DNA of 59,719 bases, from positions 1-59,719 of the forward strand of contig JAIKYA010000094.1 of the NCBI GenBank assembly GCA_024683645.1, given 5' to 3'. Position numbers and translations under genes: made by a program. This DNA comes from Lachnospiraceae bacterium. GTDB taxonomy: Bacteria > Bacillota > Clostridia > Lachnospirales > Lachnospiraceae. This document shows, piece by piece, positions 19,901 through 26,122 of this stretch (position 1 is its first letter; each line of letters starts with the position of its first letter). The notes beneath the pieces were generated by a model. It saw only the letters and a list, made by a program, of their open reading frames with translations. It was not told the origin of the DNA and searched no databases.

Positions 19901-21262
19901 CAGAAAACCTTTGAGGCAATGGAAAAGAAAAGCCGGATGGAGTATGAAAGCCGGAGGATACTCAAGGAGGAAGCGCAGCGGCAGTTTGATGCATTTACCG
20001 CAGAGAGCAACAGCTTAAATGCACCCGAGTTCATGGACGACATGACGGAGCGCCAGAGGGAGACGGCGAATATGGTGCTGGACGGAAAGATTGAGGCAGG
20101 CAGCCGTGCCGCCGAACTGCTTGCCGCCGAACTGGAGACAGCAAAGAAAACAAGACAGCAGAAAGAAAAGGAAGCGGAAGAAGCGAAAAAAGCCCTTGAG
20201 GAAGCGGAAGAAAAACTCAGTAAGCTGGAAGCAGAGGAACGTGAAGCTGAGAAAGCTCAGAAAGAGGAGAAAATTGCCAGGGCTAAGTATGTAGCGGAGC
20301 AGGCGGCAGAGAAGGCAGCTCAGCTGGAAGCGCAGAGAGAGAAGGCTGCTAAGGAGGCGGAAGAAAAGGCTGCAAAGGAAGCTGAAGAAAAAGCAGCGAA
20401 GGAAGCGGAGGAGAAAGCAGCGAAGGAAGCAGAGGAGAAAGCAGCAAAAGAGGCGGAGGAAAAGGAGAAAGAGAAAGAACATGCAAGGCAGATGGAAGTC
20501 ATGCTGAAGCATAAGGATGAAGAAGCAAGCTCCGTAGATTATGAGTTGGATGATGATAAGAAAAAAGGTACGGACGTCATAAAGGAACTTACCGGGGTGG
20601 ATCCGGTGAGTGCAACTCCGGCAGAGATCAAAGAGGCGCTCCGCAGGGTATGTGTGAACGGGCTTCCTTCGGCTGCCTACTTCAGAAACGAAGTGGGTAG
20701 CGTGACCGATTCGGTCGAGAAGGCGGAAAGGATCGGAAATATGCTGAGGGATATAATGCATGATGCGGCGGATCCGAAGAGTGCGGGTAAGGTACCTCAG
20801 ACCATCGCTGTCGAAAATGAGCATTATCTGCTCTCACCTGTGCGTCTTAAGGATTCCGGATTGGAAGCCGAAAGAAAGGCCATGGCTGATAAGATAGGCA
20901 AGCCGGGCACATTAAGAGACAGACCGCAGCCGCCGGCAGGCTATAATAAGCTTTTTCATGCAAAGGAGAGCCGTGCATATGACGAGGATCTGAAGAAATA
21001 TGAGCAGGAAGCCGATAAACATCGTGAAGTTACGGCAAAATGGGCAGAATTCAGTGCGAAGCAGGAACCGAAGGAAAAAGCATTGGCGAAGTACAATGCC
21101 ACAAACCGGAGCGCGGCTGAGATCTACAACAGTAGCAGGATAGAGACCGCGAGAAAGGAAAAGAAACTTGGCAGGCAGGGACTGGAGCATGCGGTATCGC
21201 TGCAGCGCGGAATACGTGAACTGCCAAAGGACAAAGCAAAAGCGGGCGGACGAAGTATGTAG
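10955..21262 (+). CDS. Giant modular coiled-coil protein of unknown function (3,435 residues)
   Basis: I do not recognise this family. The protein is rich in Glu, Lys and Ala, has no signal peptide or clear membrane helix, and is predicted almost wholly helical. It is built from four related modules in A-B-A-B order: A1 about 1-870, B1 870-1660, A2 1665-2460, B2 2460-3130. Each has an AEYRDLEAKVEAARK-like segment (near 106, 977, 1772, 2495), a Gly/Ala-rich segment (near 391, 1134, 1930, 2657) and a QLRMAS or NLSQTSAMTAEAAQ-like segment. Acidic linkers occur near 643-692, 1562-1670 and 2167-2200. An 8-residue AKEAEEKA repeat precedes a distinct C-terminal region (about 3204-3435). ATG at 10955 follows GAGGAGG. 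A PP2C phosphatase gene follows 44 bases on. A structural, scaffold or surface-independent filament role is possible but unproven. Confidence 0.85.
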   Translation: MPKLLKELSAEELEEILRIEEEELAELEEAKKAVDSMLAKERDAVSARKAQTAVPSFVEEKHLDLDAAKNDPGMQARISALLTKSRAEERIGMREEEKLLSSDYAEYRQLHEAASAAREEKNWKTEAERKWVRSHTSVSYFNREELAALMKPGVLRYAEERAAELKEKIPEGFDRQKSFESYKHLVAKRMMMKDAIKRIPGAPDLSDVRKNPAKYADTVKKMNEKLPEGEKVEDYFAISGMIDTLHERIRQEALDAQKPDEANWVDDHLSDERAHYRNRHYDAEGNLGMFESTARDYDKKDREGLEAEQAAYEAGAVHRKVLIAGDLLETERIMQLVAEENRAIDARNKEAKAEHDRAVKANVPGAKEDAYLTELERQAFTEEARVVKLKVQRFIVSGAAGITRGLGGSAAEISEKLSAGIIKGRLKSEEDKLREIEQAIETDRRVIAAAGRGIAAGDGSLEAAVTTDKETHEKSVIVQDRTEHMKELEKRRDAQAETVRETEAKVKEEVRERLDALTADGLRKAEEEKKRAELLRKRDQIESERLVLPGVEYDRKGRPVTPPLNTDDQLRMASLSSNEASRMRTEAVSIAETAGYTEKKARIDAAGEKLKSLMKPENLDSMDKLIEGMQLLYKFYREVSELAGEDEEEEKKEEEEKEKKEEKEDKAEKEGEEEKAEDEAEDEAEDEDEDEFQIDINAEIDHLTEVAKSIKDWQNPEYVRQMTEVIARYGELVELVGEKIDTCVSRVNERLEHAQQQAEADRAFVREFKEKKKNLKGANIFDQKIAELRTASSGGRHLLDVQIEMRRGTAEDIRAELMQRAKDKPRKAEEEEVGKPAGQTAPVEREESEEHRSLREEYEAALAESRDKERTLGESEKNIRMYSSAIGNLQSRAEALKDGAVILEEKMAAQLSDVRERFASKQLTPEAAKLGTQQQIAGRFTEIDAMEEQKRQETEVLIDKLIAAAPEGKLRISKMSEYRDMEKEAKQARDDALRYVTEKSDIRWLNDTDRAFYSANTDWQEQSWSRNRFGMDDYAKRYEIFEKEYHDAIATMDANTDEGRKAIADAAMNRYRSKLARQLIEKDHIKDVIAEENRKREVERKKEAALKKELTEKADQKGLDEKYEAELKKAAGKFNTAGISYLATHIANGVLKGATAGLRGGSAAAAEAQIRAKGRELEERLAKLRKEKAGLEKTIDATARLGAKGLQTVSSGPASQNLQDALSLKELARNTAELGHLVKKRGDVEKEIAETEKQLKLRREEEKKELAEARAAFRDKLGFDAAAVADRSRTAALENIAKGRAVEELSAGREISEEMTMTMLRSVNLSQTSAMTAEAAQLHALHDQEEAIRKINEAGDVLSACFTGKGKDRIDKLAAGASALRTLTDMAIRAGLEGGISIELPEELNIKERLDGALDTLDEAIKKLKGGDAEKEHTVDQLVEMTAAWETALATFRQSFDRLEEERFRRYDNGRRLKESAERTLNDFREKGGRISAPEFLEEQNKQQALRAQKITAAQLRVYEMAGASLQAELDKEKAVKEEKEKEAEAARKKLEEAGERLEALEDKELRAQGLSEEEITKRKEASKAASEPAETAGFGAEEHEEEKAEDKAAEKDGAAAEDSEAAESSADAESVEKMVERAEKAQEEAAAGREAAEGTDTPAQGSVAGVQKGDSLEELSDARLIEIRAMEKQEISYLIEARAAVESRLSAEAEEVQRLKDMSAPPAFVPEKPIDLTAAADDEDMQKRITALLQKSQKANASHSSSTESDRSVADYDTFMRVKRSAERAREASKWQSEEEKAWLEGHKDITKENRSELTAIGRRAVVSEARFVLRKARAEHKRPEAHKASVEYRKARIARDLVETERLQKLIEDENREIAKRNKQGLAEYEQSVKESKDAWKEKHYLRDSRRRARSAGLNSAQLAVRRTVVAAASDVTELIGSSLQGLTDRLNAGMIKGVLHQEERRVASLKAEIDENEKVIVAAGRAMTARKNVDADTQDAVIHDSMEVIRDRDRHLHVLHDRLTEQTEIRDKAEAEVKQQVDDLMEQRFGARYAAAEEKRQAAALQRQRDLIESKALSRHIDREGALNAKTQLQMASISRNESERARTELAGIRLDDGAKKDRESIEAAGEKLKNLLRPENLDSVDKIADVVETIFCMYKKVKSVVTFEEEEEPEEAEEEARKEPDENQKAAEDEAKEDAEIEGMIAQLTAAAKSLNEEGDKSEIIRKGTEITALAGELLITVSGKLDRRVKELDARLERERTRAEAEMDFIKRYEEAKKEYPSLSILDFKLAQIEEAKKGIADTSSYRIEILQEAVHLVEGRMKERGIMAEVLDGERKEREAEAAEAEQSGVKAEEESAAHKEASQLRDKAERALKDAEQAAVRSRDEERLHEKALETIIAQNEIREQGREIFNEELTRQKEDVRARFAARLKPEGTDKLGTQTQISGTFKDLDKLEAAEKSRMEDEIDRVIRSRYEADQKDSKTAFDALTVKDLAEYRDLEAKVEAARKDALKVVSDEAVIEWISDPDRRFYSQNRNWGKEKWNEHGISIEQYAATFAKAEADYKKAVDMPQGSENEKTLREEALKKAAVERYRALLARQLTEKNKIKEAIVRENEKRKADKKKETNEKAQIEHAADAGALDKDYEKELRSEARKLNTAGISYLTAHIASSSIGKVNTLLQNAVYTAADAQIKAPARELGNRLRDLTKLKGEIESTAVYTSQNAGSLIVRIETSSAAANLQDPKTLAGAAQSVNTLGGLISEGRSIAAQISETEKKLKERKEAEADELKEAHDKIRSRLKFDEGSVRESARTAGYINTVMGRAVTEMEKDGSLSPGMSATLLRDVNLTQTDVMTAEAAQLQALHAQDETIQTINRISDSLSACFTEEGKKNIDMFADGARALASLANMVIKTIEVSEDPALLLTMIDDSIGERSVSEVLEGALKSLGAAIASAKGEGPEEEHTVDKLVECTKAWQETLETFQKTFEAMEKKSRMEYESRRILKEEAQRQFDAFTAESNSLNAPEFMDDMTERQRETANMVLDGKIEAGSRAAELLAAELETAKKTRQQKEKEAEEAKKALEEAEEKLSKLEAEEREAEKAQKEEKIARAKYVAEQAAEKAAQLEAQREKAAKEAEEKAAKEAEEKAAKEAEEKAAKEAEEKAAKEAEEKEKEKEHARQMEVMLKHKDEEASSVDYELDDDKKKGTDVIKELTGVDPVSATPAEIKEALRRVCVNGLPSAAYFRNEVGSVTDSVEKAERIGNMLRDIMHDAADPKSAGKVPQTIAVENEHYLLSPVRLKDSGLEAERKAMADKIGKPGTLRDRPQPPAGYNKLFHAKESRAYDEDLKKYEQEADKHREVTAKWAEFSAKQEPKEKALAKYNATNRSAAEIYNSSRIETARKEKKLGRQGLEHAVSLQRGIRELPKDKAKAGGRSM
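20340..20466 (+). repeat. 24-bp tandem repeat coding for AKEAEEKA
   Basis: About five copies of a 24-base unit encode Ala-Lys-Glu-Ala-Glu-Glu-Lys-Ala. Copies differ mainly at third codon positions, so the peptide is better conserved than the DNA. The unit is one helical repeat of a charged single alpha-helix or coiled coil. Confidence 0.85.
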
Positions 21263-21306
21263 CGCAGGCTGTTTTGAACGATTGTGGCAGATAGGAGGAC
21301 ATAAGC

Positions 21307-22539
21307 ATGAAAAAAGTAGGAAACCTGACCATAGGCGGTCTGCAGCAGAAGATATTCAATCTGGTGCTGACTACGATCATAATACTGATCGCGGCATACA
21401 CCATAGTCATTGCCGCACAGATCTTTGAACTGCGGGAAATCGGTGAGAAGCTGCGGCAGAGCGAGGGCTACAGTGCTATGGAGGATGCATTTGCGGAATC
21501 GGAACAGATACTGCTGGAGCGGGCGGAGAGTTCCCGAACGGTGATCATACTCCTGCTCGTCTTTATTACCGTGGCTTGCGGTGCCAATGCACTCGTACTG
21601 GCAAAAAAGATAATAAGTCCCCTCGGCAGCATGAGCAGGTCACTGACTGAGCTTAGCGGAGAAAACATCCTTTTTGAAATGAAGGACGAATACCGTACGG
21701 GTGATGAGATAGAACTCCTGGCGGAGACTATTGCCGGCTTGTCTTTAAAGACAGTGGACTATATAAATGAGATCGAGCGGATCACTGCGGAGAGAGAAAA
21801 GCTGCAGGCAGAGATGAATATAGCGATGCAGATACAGGCGGATATGCTCCCGAGAGTTTTCCCGCCTTTTCCGGAGCGTAAGGAATTTGATCTGTATGCT
21901 TCGATCAACCCTGACGACATGGTAGGCGGTGATTTTTATGATTTCTTTTTCAGGAACAGTAATGAACTGGTGATGCTGATGGCGGATGTTTCGGGGCGAG
22001 GCATACCCGCGGCTCTGTTTATGGTCATTGCAAAGACTCTTCTGAAGAACAGAGCCATGCAGGGTGGGACGCCTGCGGAGATACTTGAGGATGTCAACCG
22101 GCAGCTTTGTGACAATAATAAGTCGGGAATGTTTGTTACGGTATGGCTGGCGGTACTTGACGTGAAGAGCGGAAAGGGCATGGCGGCAAATGCAGGGCAT
22201 GAACACCCCATGCTCGCACATGAGGGTGAAGGGTTCGGACTGGTACAGTATAAGCATTCGCCTTCGCTTGCCATGGATGTGGACTTCGTATTTGAGGAAC
22301 ATCCCTTTGAACTTAAGCATGGCGATACGCTCTTTATCTATACTGACGGTGCAACGGATCTGCAGGATGCGGAAGGAGAAATGTTCGGTCATGAAAGACT
22401 GCTGGGAGTACTGAACAGGGATGCGGCCGCCACACCGAAACAGCAGCTGAGGGAAGTGACTGAAGTACTTGAGAAATTTGTGGCGGACGGCGGAAGGAAG
22501 GATGATGACATCACGCTTATGTGCCTGCATTTTAACTGA
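21307..22539 (+). CDS. HAMP-domain PP2C/SpoIIE-type serine/threonine phosphatase
   Basis: A 410-residue RsbU-like phosphatase. Two membrane helices (about 17-38 and 74-97) flank a short external loop, then a HAMP domain, a coiled-coil linker (EIERITAEREKLQAEMNIAM) and the PP2C catalytic domain. Metal-binding motifs are present: NPDDMVGGDFYDFF, LMADVSGRGIPAALFM, ANAGHEHPML, YTDGATDLQD and GGRKDDDITLM. Relatives dephosphorylate anti-anti-sigma factors in partner-switching pathways; no STAS or anti-sigma gene is next to it. The ATG at 21307 follows AGGAGG. It lies 44 bases after the giant gene and is probably co-transcribed with it. Confidence 0.9.
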   Translation: MKKVGNLTIGGLQQKIFNLVLTTIIILIAAYTIVIAAQIFELREIGEKLRQSEGYSAMEDAFAESEQILLERAESSRTVIILLLVFITVACGANALVLAKKIISPLGSMSRSLTELSGENILFEMKDEYRTGDEIELLAETIAGLSLKTVDYINEIERITAEREKLQAEMNIAMQIQADMLPRVFPPFPERKEFDLYASINPDDMVGGDFYDFFFRNSNELVMLMADVSGRGIPAALFMVIAKTLLKNRAMQGGTPAEILEDVNRQLCDNNKSGMFVTVWLAVLDVKSGKGMAANAGHEHPMLAHEGEGFGLVQYKHSPSLAMDVDFVFEEHPFELKHGDTLFIYTDGATDLQDAEGEMFGHERLLGVLNRDAAATPKQQLREVTEVLEKFVADGGRKDDDITLMCLHFN

Positions 22540-22659
22540 GCCTGCGCAGACGGAGGCTCCTGATAAAATGTTGTGGACAAAACAGGAAAGGTCTGATAGG
22601 ATGTATGTGGTTTTCAAAACTATGTATTACTGAAATAATAACCACGAAGGAGAAAGAAA

Positions 22660-23532
22660 ATGTTCAAGATAATAACGGATAACGGATCAGACCTGCCTAA
22701 GAGCTGGATGCAGGAGAATGATGTTGACTGCATCTACTTAAGCACCATCCTTGACGGGAAGATGATAAACGGAAAGGATGTGGAGCTGAGTGCAGCGGAT
22801 TTTTACAGGATGCTTTCGGACGGGGCGCAGCCTTCGACTTCCCAGATAAATCCCGAGCAGGCAAGGGAATATTTCGAAGAGCATATAAATGATGCGGACG
22901 AGTTTCTTTTTATAGGTATATCATCGGGGCTTTCAGGCACGGTGAGCAGTGTGAACAACGGTGTGGCGGAAGTGCTGGAAAATCATCCGGACAAGAAGAT
23001 AGCGGTCGTTGATACCCTGAGTGCATCCGTCGGTGAAGGTATCCAGGTATGGCATGCCGTAAAGATGCGTAACGAAGGAAAGAGCATGGAAGAGACCGTG
23101 GCGTGGCTCGAGGCCAACAGGAAGCAGTTTTTGCTCGCATTTACGGTGGACAATCTTTTCGATCTGTGGAGAGGCGGACGTGTGTCAAAGACCAGTGCCA
23201 TCATCGGGACGCTGGCTTCCGTAAAGCCTTTCCTTATAGTAGATGATGACGGAAAGCTGGCTGTACCCAAAAAGATCAGAGGCAGGAACAAATCCCTGAC
23301 CTACCTGATCGAAGCGATGCAGGAACACAAGGCTACGGCATATCCCGAGAATGAAGAAATGGTGATGATAGCTCACGGAAATGTGCCTGAGGATGCAGAA
23401 ATCGTTAAGAAGACCATAGAGGAGCAGCTCGGATATAAGAATTTCATGGTGTGCAACGTGGGACCGATGATAGGTGTACATACCGGCGGCAGTATAGTGG
23501 TAGTCTCATATAAGGGAGATAAGAGATCTTGA
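22660..23532 (+). CDS. DegV family fatty-acid-binding protein
   Basis: A 290-residue DegV protein, the usual length. The N-terminal ITDNGSDLPKSW, the FIGISSGLSGTVSSV segment and VGPMIGVHTGGSIVVV near the C-terminus are diagnostic. DegV (FakB) proteins bind fatty acids and, with the kinase FakA, allow their phosphorylation for phospholipid synthesis; no fakA is visible here and DegV paralogues are common in Lachnospiraceae. ATG at 22660 follows GAAGGAG. The 120-base gap upstream contains an imperfect GAGCCT/AGGCTC hairpin (22538-22559) but no convincing promoter. The stop overlaps the TTG of the next gene. Confidence 0.93.
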   Translation: MFKIITDNGSDLPKSWMQENDVDCIYLSTILDGKMINGKDVELSAADFYRMLSDGAQPSTSQINPEQAREYFEEHINDADEFLFIGISSGLSGTVSSVNNGVAEVLENHPDKKIAVVDTLSASVGEGIQVWHAVKMRNEGKSMEETVAWLEANRKQFLLAFTVDNLFDLWRGGRVSKTSAIIGTLASVKPFLIVDDDGKLAVPKKIRGRNKSLTYLIEAMQEHKATAYPENEEMVMIAHGNVPEDAEIVKKTIEEQLGYKNFMVCNVGPMIGVHTGGSIVVVSYKGDKRS

Positions 23533-24317
23533 GATCCGGACAATGGATACACATATTGCAGATGATACTTACAGCTCCCGGAAGGGAGCTGTATCTTGAA
23601 GCAGGGAGGCTTAAAGCAAAACCCGAAAGGGTAAGAGCCCTTCTGCTTATTTTTTTGCTGCCCATTCTGGCAGTGCTTCTGTGGAGCATAAGAAAGAATG
23701 TATATGTGCTGATCGTAGGCGGCGGAGCTATGGCGGTGGGCTTTTTTTACATTTATTTTATGCTTTACGAGAGGCGGGATCGGATACTGGATTTTTTTGT
23801 CAGGCTTTTTGCACCCTTCTATAAGGTATTTGAAAAGCACCGGGAGGCAGCAGGCTGGGGTGCCGGGAACGCCGCAGGAAAAGCTGCGGGGCAGGCGGGC
23901 GGAAAGAACAGAGAAAGCAAAGGCGACGGCGGCTCACAGGCCGGTACAGGCAGGGAAGATGAGTATTTCCGCAGATGGAAGGAAGCCGCCGGAAAAGCCA
24001 GACAGGAAAAAGAGAGAGAACAGAACAGAAGAGAAGAGGAGTGGAGAAAAAGACGAAGGGAATATACAAAGAGAAAAGCAGGCGGAGAAAAAAGCGCAGG
24101 CAGCGGGAGCGGGAAGAAGAATGTTAATACCACCGACAGTGCAAGGGCGGAAGCCGAGACCATCTTTATGGTGAAATATCCCTATGATGAAGCGGAGATA
24201 AAAAGCAAAAGGAATCTGCTGCTTAAGAAGTATCACCCGGATAATCCGGAAGGCTCCGAGGAGATGTGCAAGAAGATAAATGAATGCTATGCGCTGCTGA
24301 TGAAGTATTGCGGCTAA
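23529..24317 (+). CDS. Membrane-anchored J-domain protein
   Basis: A 262-residue protein with two membrane helices (about 37-55 and 58-79), a long Gly/Ala then Lys/Arg/Glu-rich linker, and a C-terminal J-domain (about 215-262). The J-domain has the HPD tripeptide in LLLKKYHPDNPEGSEE, so it can probably stimulate a DnaK-type chaperone at the membrane. There is no zinc-finger or C-terminal DnaJ region, so it is a type III J-protein. The TTG at 23529 overlaps the degV stop as TTGA and is preceded by AAGGGAG; an in-frame ATG lies 11 codons in. Its client is unknown. Confidence 0.8.
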   Translation: MRSGQWIHILQMILTAPGRELYLEAGRLKAKPERVRALLLIFLLPILAVLLWSIRKNVYVLIVGGGAMAVGFFYIYFMLYERRDRILDFFVRLFAPFYKVFEKHREAAGWGAGNAAGKAAGQAGGKNRESKGDGGSQAGTGREDEYFRRWKEAAGKARQEKEREQNRREEEWRKRRREYTKRKAGGEKSAGSGSGKKNVNTTDSARAEAETIFMVKYPYDEAEIKSKRNLLLKKYHPDNPEGSEEMCKKINECYALLMKYCG

Positions 24318-24336
24318 AATGAAAAAGTAGTATAAT
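24308..24336 (+). promoter_or_regulatory. Sigma-A promoter of the aldolase-thioesterase operon
   Basis: TTGCGG (24308-24313) and TATAAT (24331-24336) are exactly 17 bases apart, about 40 bases before the aldolase start. The -35 overlaps the end of the J-domain gene. Confidence 0.75.
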
Positions 24337-24375
24337 CTTTGTGGCGTTTTTGTAACGCGGGAGGAGAGTAGAGAT

Positions 24376-25353
24376 ATGAAAGAGTTATCAAAACTGTTAG
24401 GCTACAGGGAGAGCATAAAGGTGCTGGACGCTACCATGAGGGATGGCGGTCTGGTAAATAACTTCGGCTTTTCGGATGAGTTTGTCAAAGCACTTTATAT
24501 GGCAAACATTAAGGCAGGGGTCGATTACATGGAGGTCGGCTATAAGGCTTCCAAGGAGATGTTTGATGTAGAAAAGTTCGGTAAATGGAAATTTTCGGAT
24601 GATGAGGAGATAAGGAAGGTCATAGGAGACAATAAGGATACGGGGCTGAAGCTCAGTGTCATGGCGGATGTGGGAAGATGTGATTTCAGGAACGATATAC
24701 GGCCGAAGGATGAAAGCCCGCTGGACCTTATACGTGTAGCCTGCTACACACATCAGATACCCGGCGCGGTAGAGATGATAGAGGATGCCAAGAAAAAAGG
24801 CTATGAGGTATGCTGCAATATCATGGCAATATCAAATGCACAGGAAGGCGATATGCGCTATGCACTTGATACCCTCGGGCAGTCACCTGTGGACGTTATC
24901 TATATCGTCGACAGCTACGGCTCTCTTTTCCCCGAGCAGATAGCACGTATCACGGATCTTTATATGGAATATGCTGCGAAGTACAACAAGCAGCTGGGCA
25001 TGCATGCGCACAACAACCAGCAGATGGCTTTTGCAAATACCATAGAAGCTGTCGGAGACGGTGTGAACTGGCTTGATGCCACCTATAACGGAATGGGCAG
25101 GGGCGCAGGCAACTGCTTTATGGAGAATCTGATCGGGTTCCTTCGGAATCCCAAGTACAATCTTTTCCCGGTGATCCAGTTCATTGAAAAGCATATGGGT
25201 GAGGTGAAGGAAAGCGGCGCCAGGTGGGGCTATGACCTTCAGTATTATTTCACGGGGCTGATGAACCAGCATCCCCGTTCGGCCATTGCGTTTACGGAAG
25301 AGGGAAGAACTGATTATTCCGCATTTTATACTGAAGCTATGGGGCATGACTGA
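24376..25353 (+). CDS. HMGL-like (DRE-TIM) aldolase catalytic-domain protein
   Basis: A 325-residue protein of the DRE-TIM metallolyase group. The metal and catalytic motif DATMRDGG lies at residues 18-25, and the metal-binding HAHNN is in LGMHAHNNQQMAF. The closest functional classes are 4-hydroxy-2-oxovalerate aldolase and isopropylmalate or homocitrate-type synthases, but the protein lacks the DmpG C-terminal communication domain, so the reaction is not assigned. The ATG at 24376 follows GGGAGGAGAG. It overlaps the thioesterase gene by one base, suggesting they work in one pathway, perhaps lipid or acyl metabolism. Confidence 0.8.
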   Translation: MKELSKLLGYRESIKVLDATMRDGGLVNNFGFSDEFVKALYMANIKAGVDYMEVGYKASKEMFDVEKFGKWKFSDDEEIRKVIGDNKDTGLKLSVMADVGRCDFRNDIRPKDESPLDLIRVACYTHQIPGAVEMIEDAKKKGYEVCCNIMAISNAQEGDMRYALDTLGQSPVDVIYIVDSYGSLFPEQIARITDLYMEYAAKYNKQLGMHAHNNQQMAFANTIEAVGDGVNWLDATYNGMGRGAGNCFMENLIGFLRNPKYNLFPVIQFIEKHMGEVKESGARWGYDLQYYFTGLMNQHPRSAIAFTEEGRTDYSAFYTEAMGHD

Positions 25354-26102
25354 TGGTTGAAAACGGCGTGTTTAAATGCATCAAGGATCAGCAGTTCCGT
25401 GAAGCGGATGCAGACGGCTATATAGGTATGAAGGCTTACCTGGAGTATTTCCAGGATGCCGCCAGCGGATATATGTACAATTTTCACTGGGACAATATCA
25501 CTGTCCATGAGAAGTACGGAGTGGGCTGGCTTTTGCTGAAATATCATATGGTCATGCACTCGAGAACTCTCTATGACAATGATCTTGATCTGGAGTGCTG
25601 GATAGAAAAGAACAGACATCCGGCCGCGGTCATTTTTAACCTGAGGATACTTGAAAAAGGAATGCTGCTGGCAGAGGGCAGACTGGAAAGCTGCCTGATG
25701 GACATGGGAAAACAGCGTGTTGTAAAGCCCGAGGTGATAGGCCTTGACAGAGAACTGGCACTGGATATGCGGGTGGAAGGCGCAGAGTTCGGAAGGTATA
25801 CAGACAGTATCGAGGGCGCGGAATACATCTATGAACATGTGGTTAGGTATTCCGATCTGGATAATAACGATCATGTCAATAACTTAAACTATATGCCCAT
25901 GATGCAGAATGCCTTTGATGCGGATTTTCACAGGACACATGTACTTGCGGAGATGGAGATACAATATAAGAAGCAGTGTGTCTACGGAGAGAAGCTAAAG
26001 ATATACAGAAAGCAGGAAGGTGAAGAATACAGAGTGCTGGTGGTCAAGGAAGACGGTGTGGCAGCAGCAGTTGCAATGATGAGATTTTGCTGTAAACAGT
26101 AA
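25353..26102 (+). CDS. Acyl-ACP thioesterase
   Basis: A 249-residue double hot-dog protein of the FatA/FatB-like acyl-ACP thioesterase family, which frees fatty acids from acyl carrier protein. The N-terminal hot-dog has READADGYIGMKAYLEYFQDAA, and the second has DLDNNDHVNNLNYMPMM with the expected catalytic Asp/Asn/His cluster. Bacterial members of this length are common in Clostridia. The ATG begins on the last base of the upstream stop codon (TGATG), giving close translational coupling to the aldolase gene. Chain-length preference cannot be read from sequence. Confidence 0.88.
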   Translation: MVENGVFKCIKDQQFREADADGYIGMKAYLEYFQDAASGYMYNFHWDNITVHEKYGVGWLLLKYHMVMHSRTLYDNDLDLECWIEKNRHPAAVIFNLRILEKGMLLAEGRLESCLMDMGKQRVVKPEVIGLDRELALDMRVEGAEFGRYTDSIEGAEYIYEHVVRYSDLDNNDHVNNLNYMPMMQNAFDADFHRTHVLAEMEIQYKKQCVYGEKLKIYRKQEGEEYRVLVVKEDGVAAAVAMMRFCCKQ

Positions 26103-26122
26103 GAATAACAGGGGGGTGTAAG

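Noticed and set aside
10955-21262. Phage tape-measure protein.
   Set aside because: Length and helicity would fit, but there are no phage structural, lysis or integrase genes around it and its modules are A-B-A-B duplications with acidic linkers.
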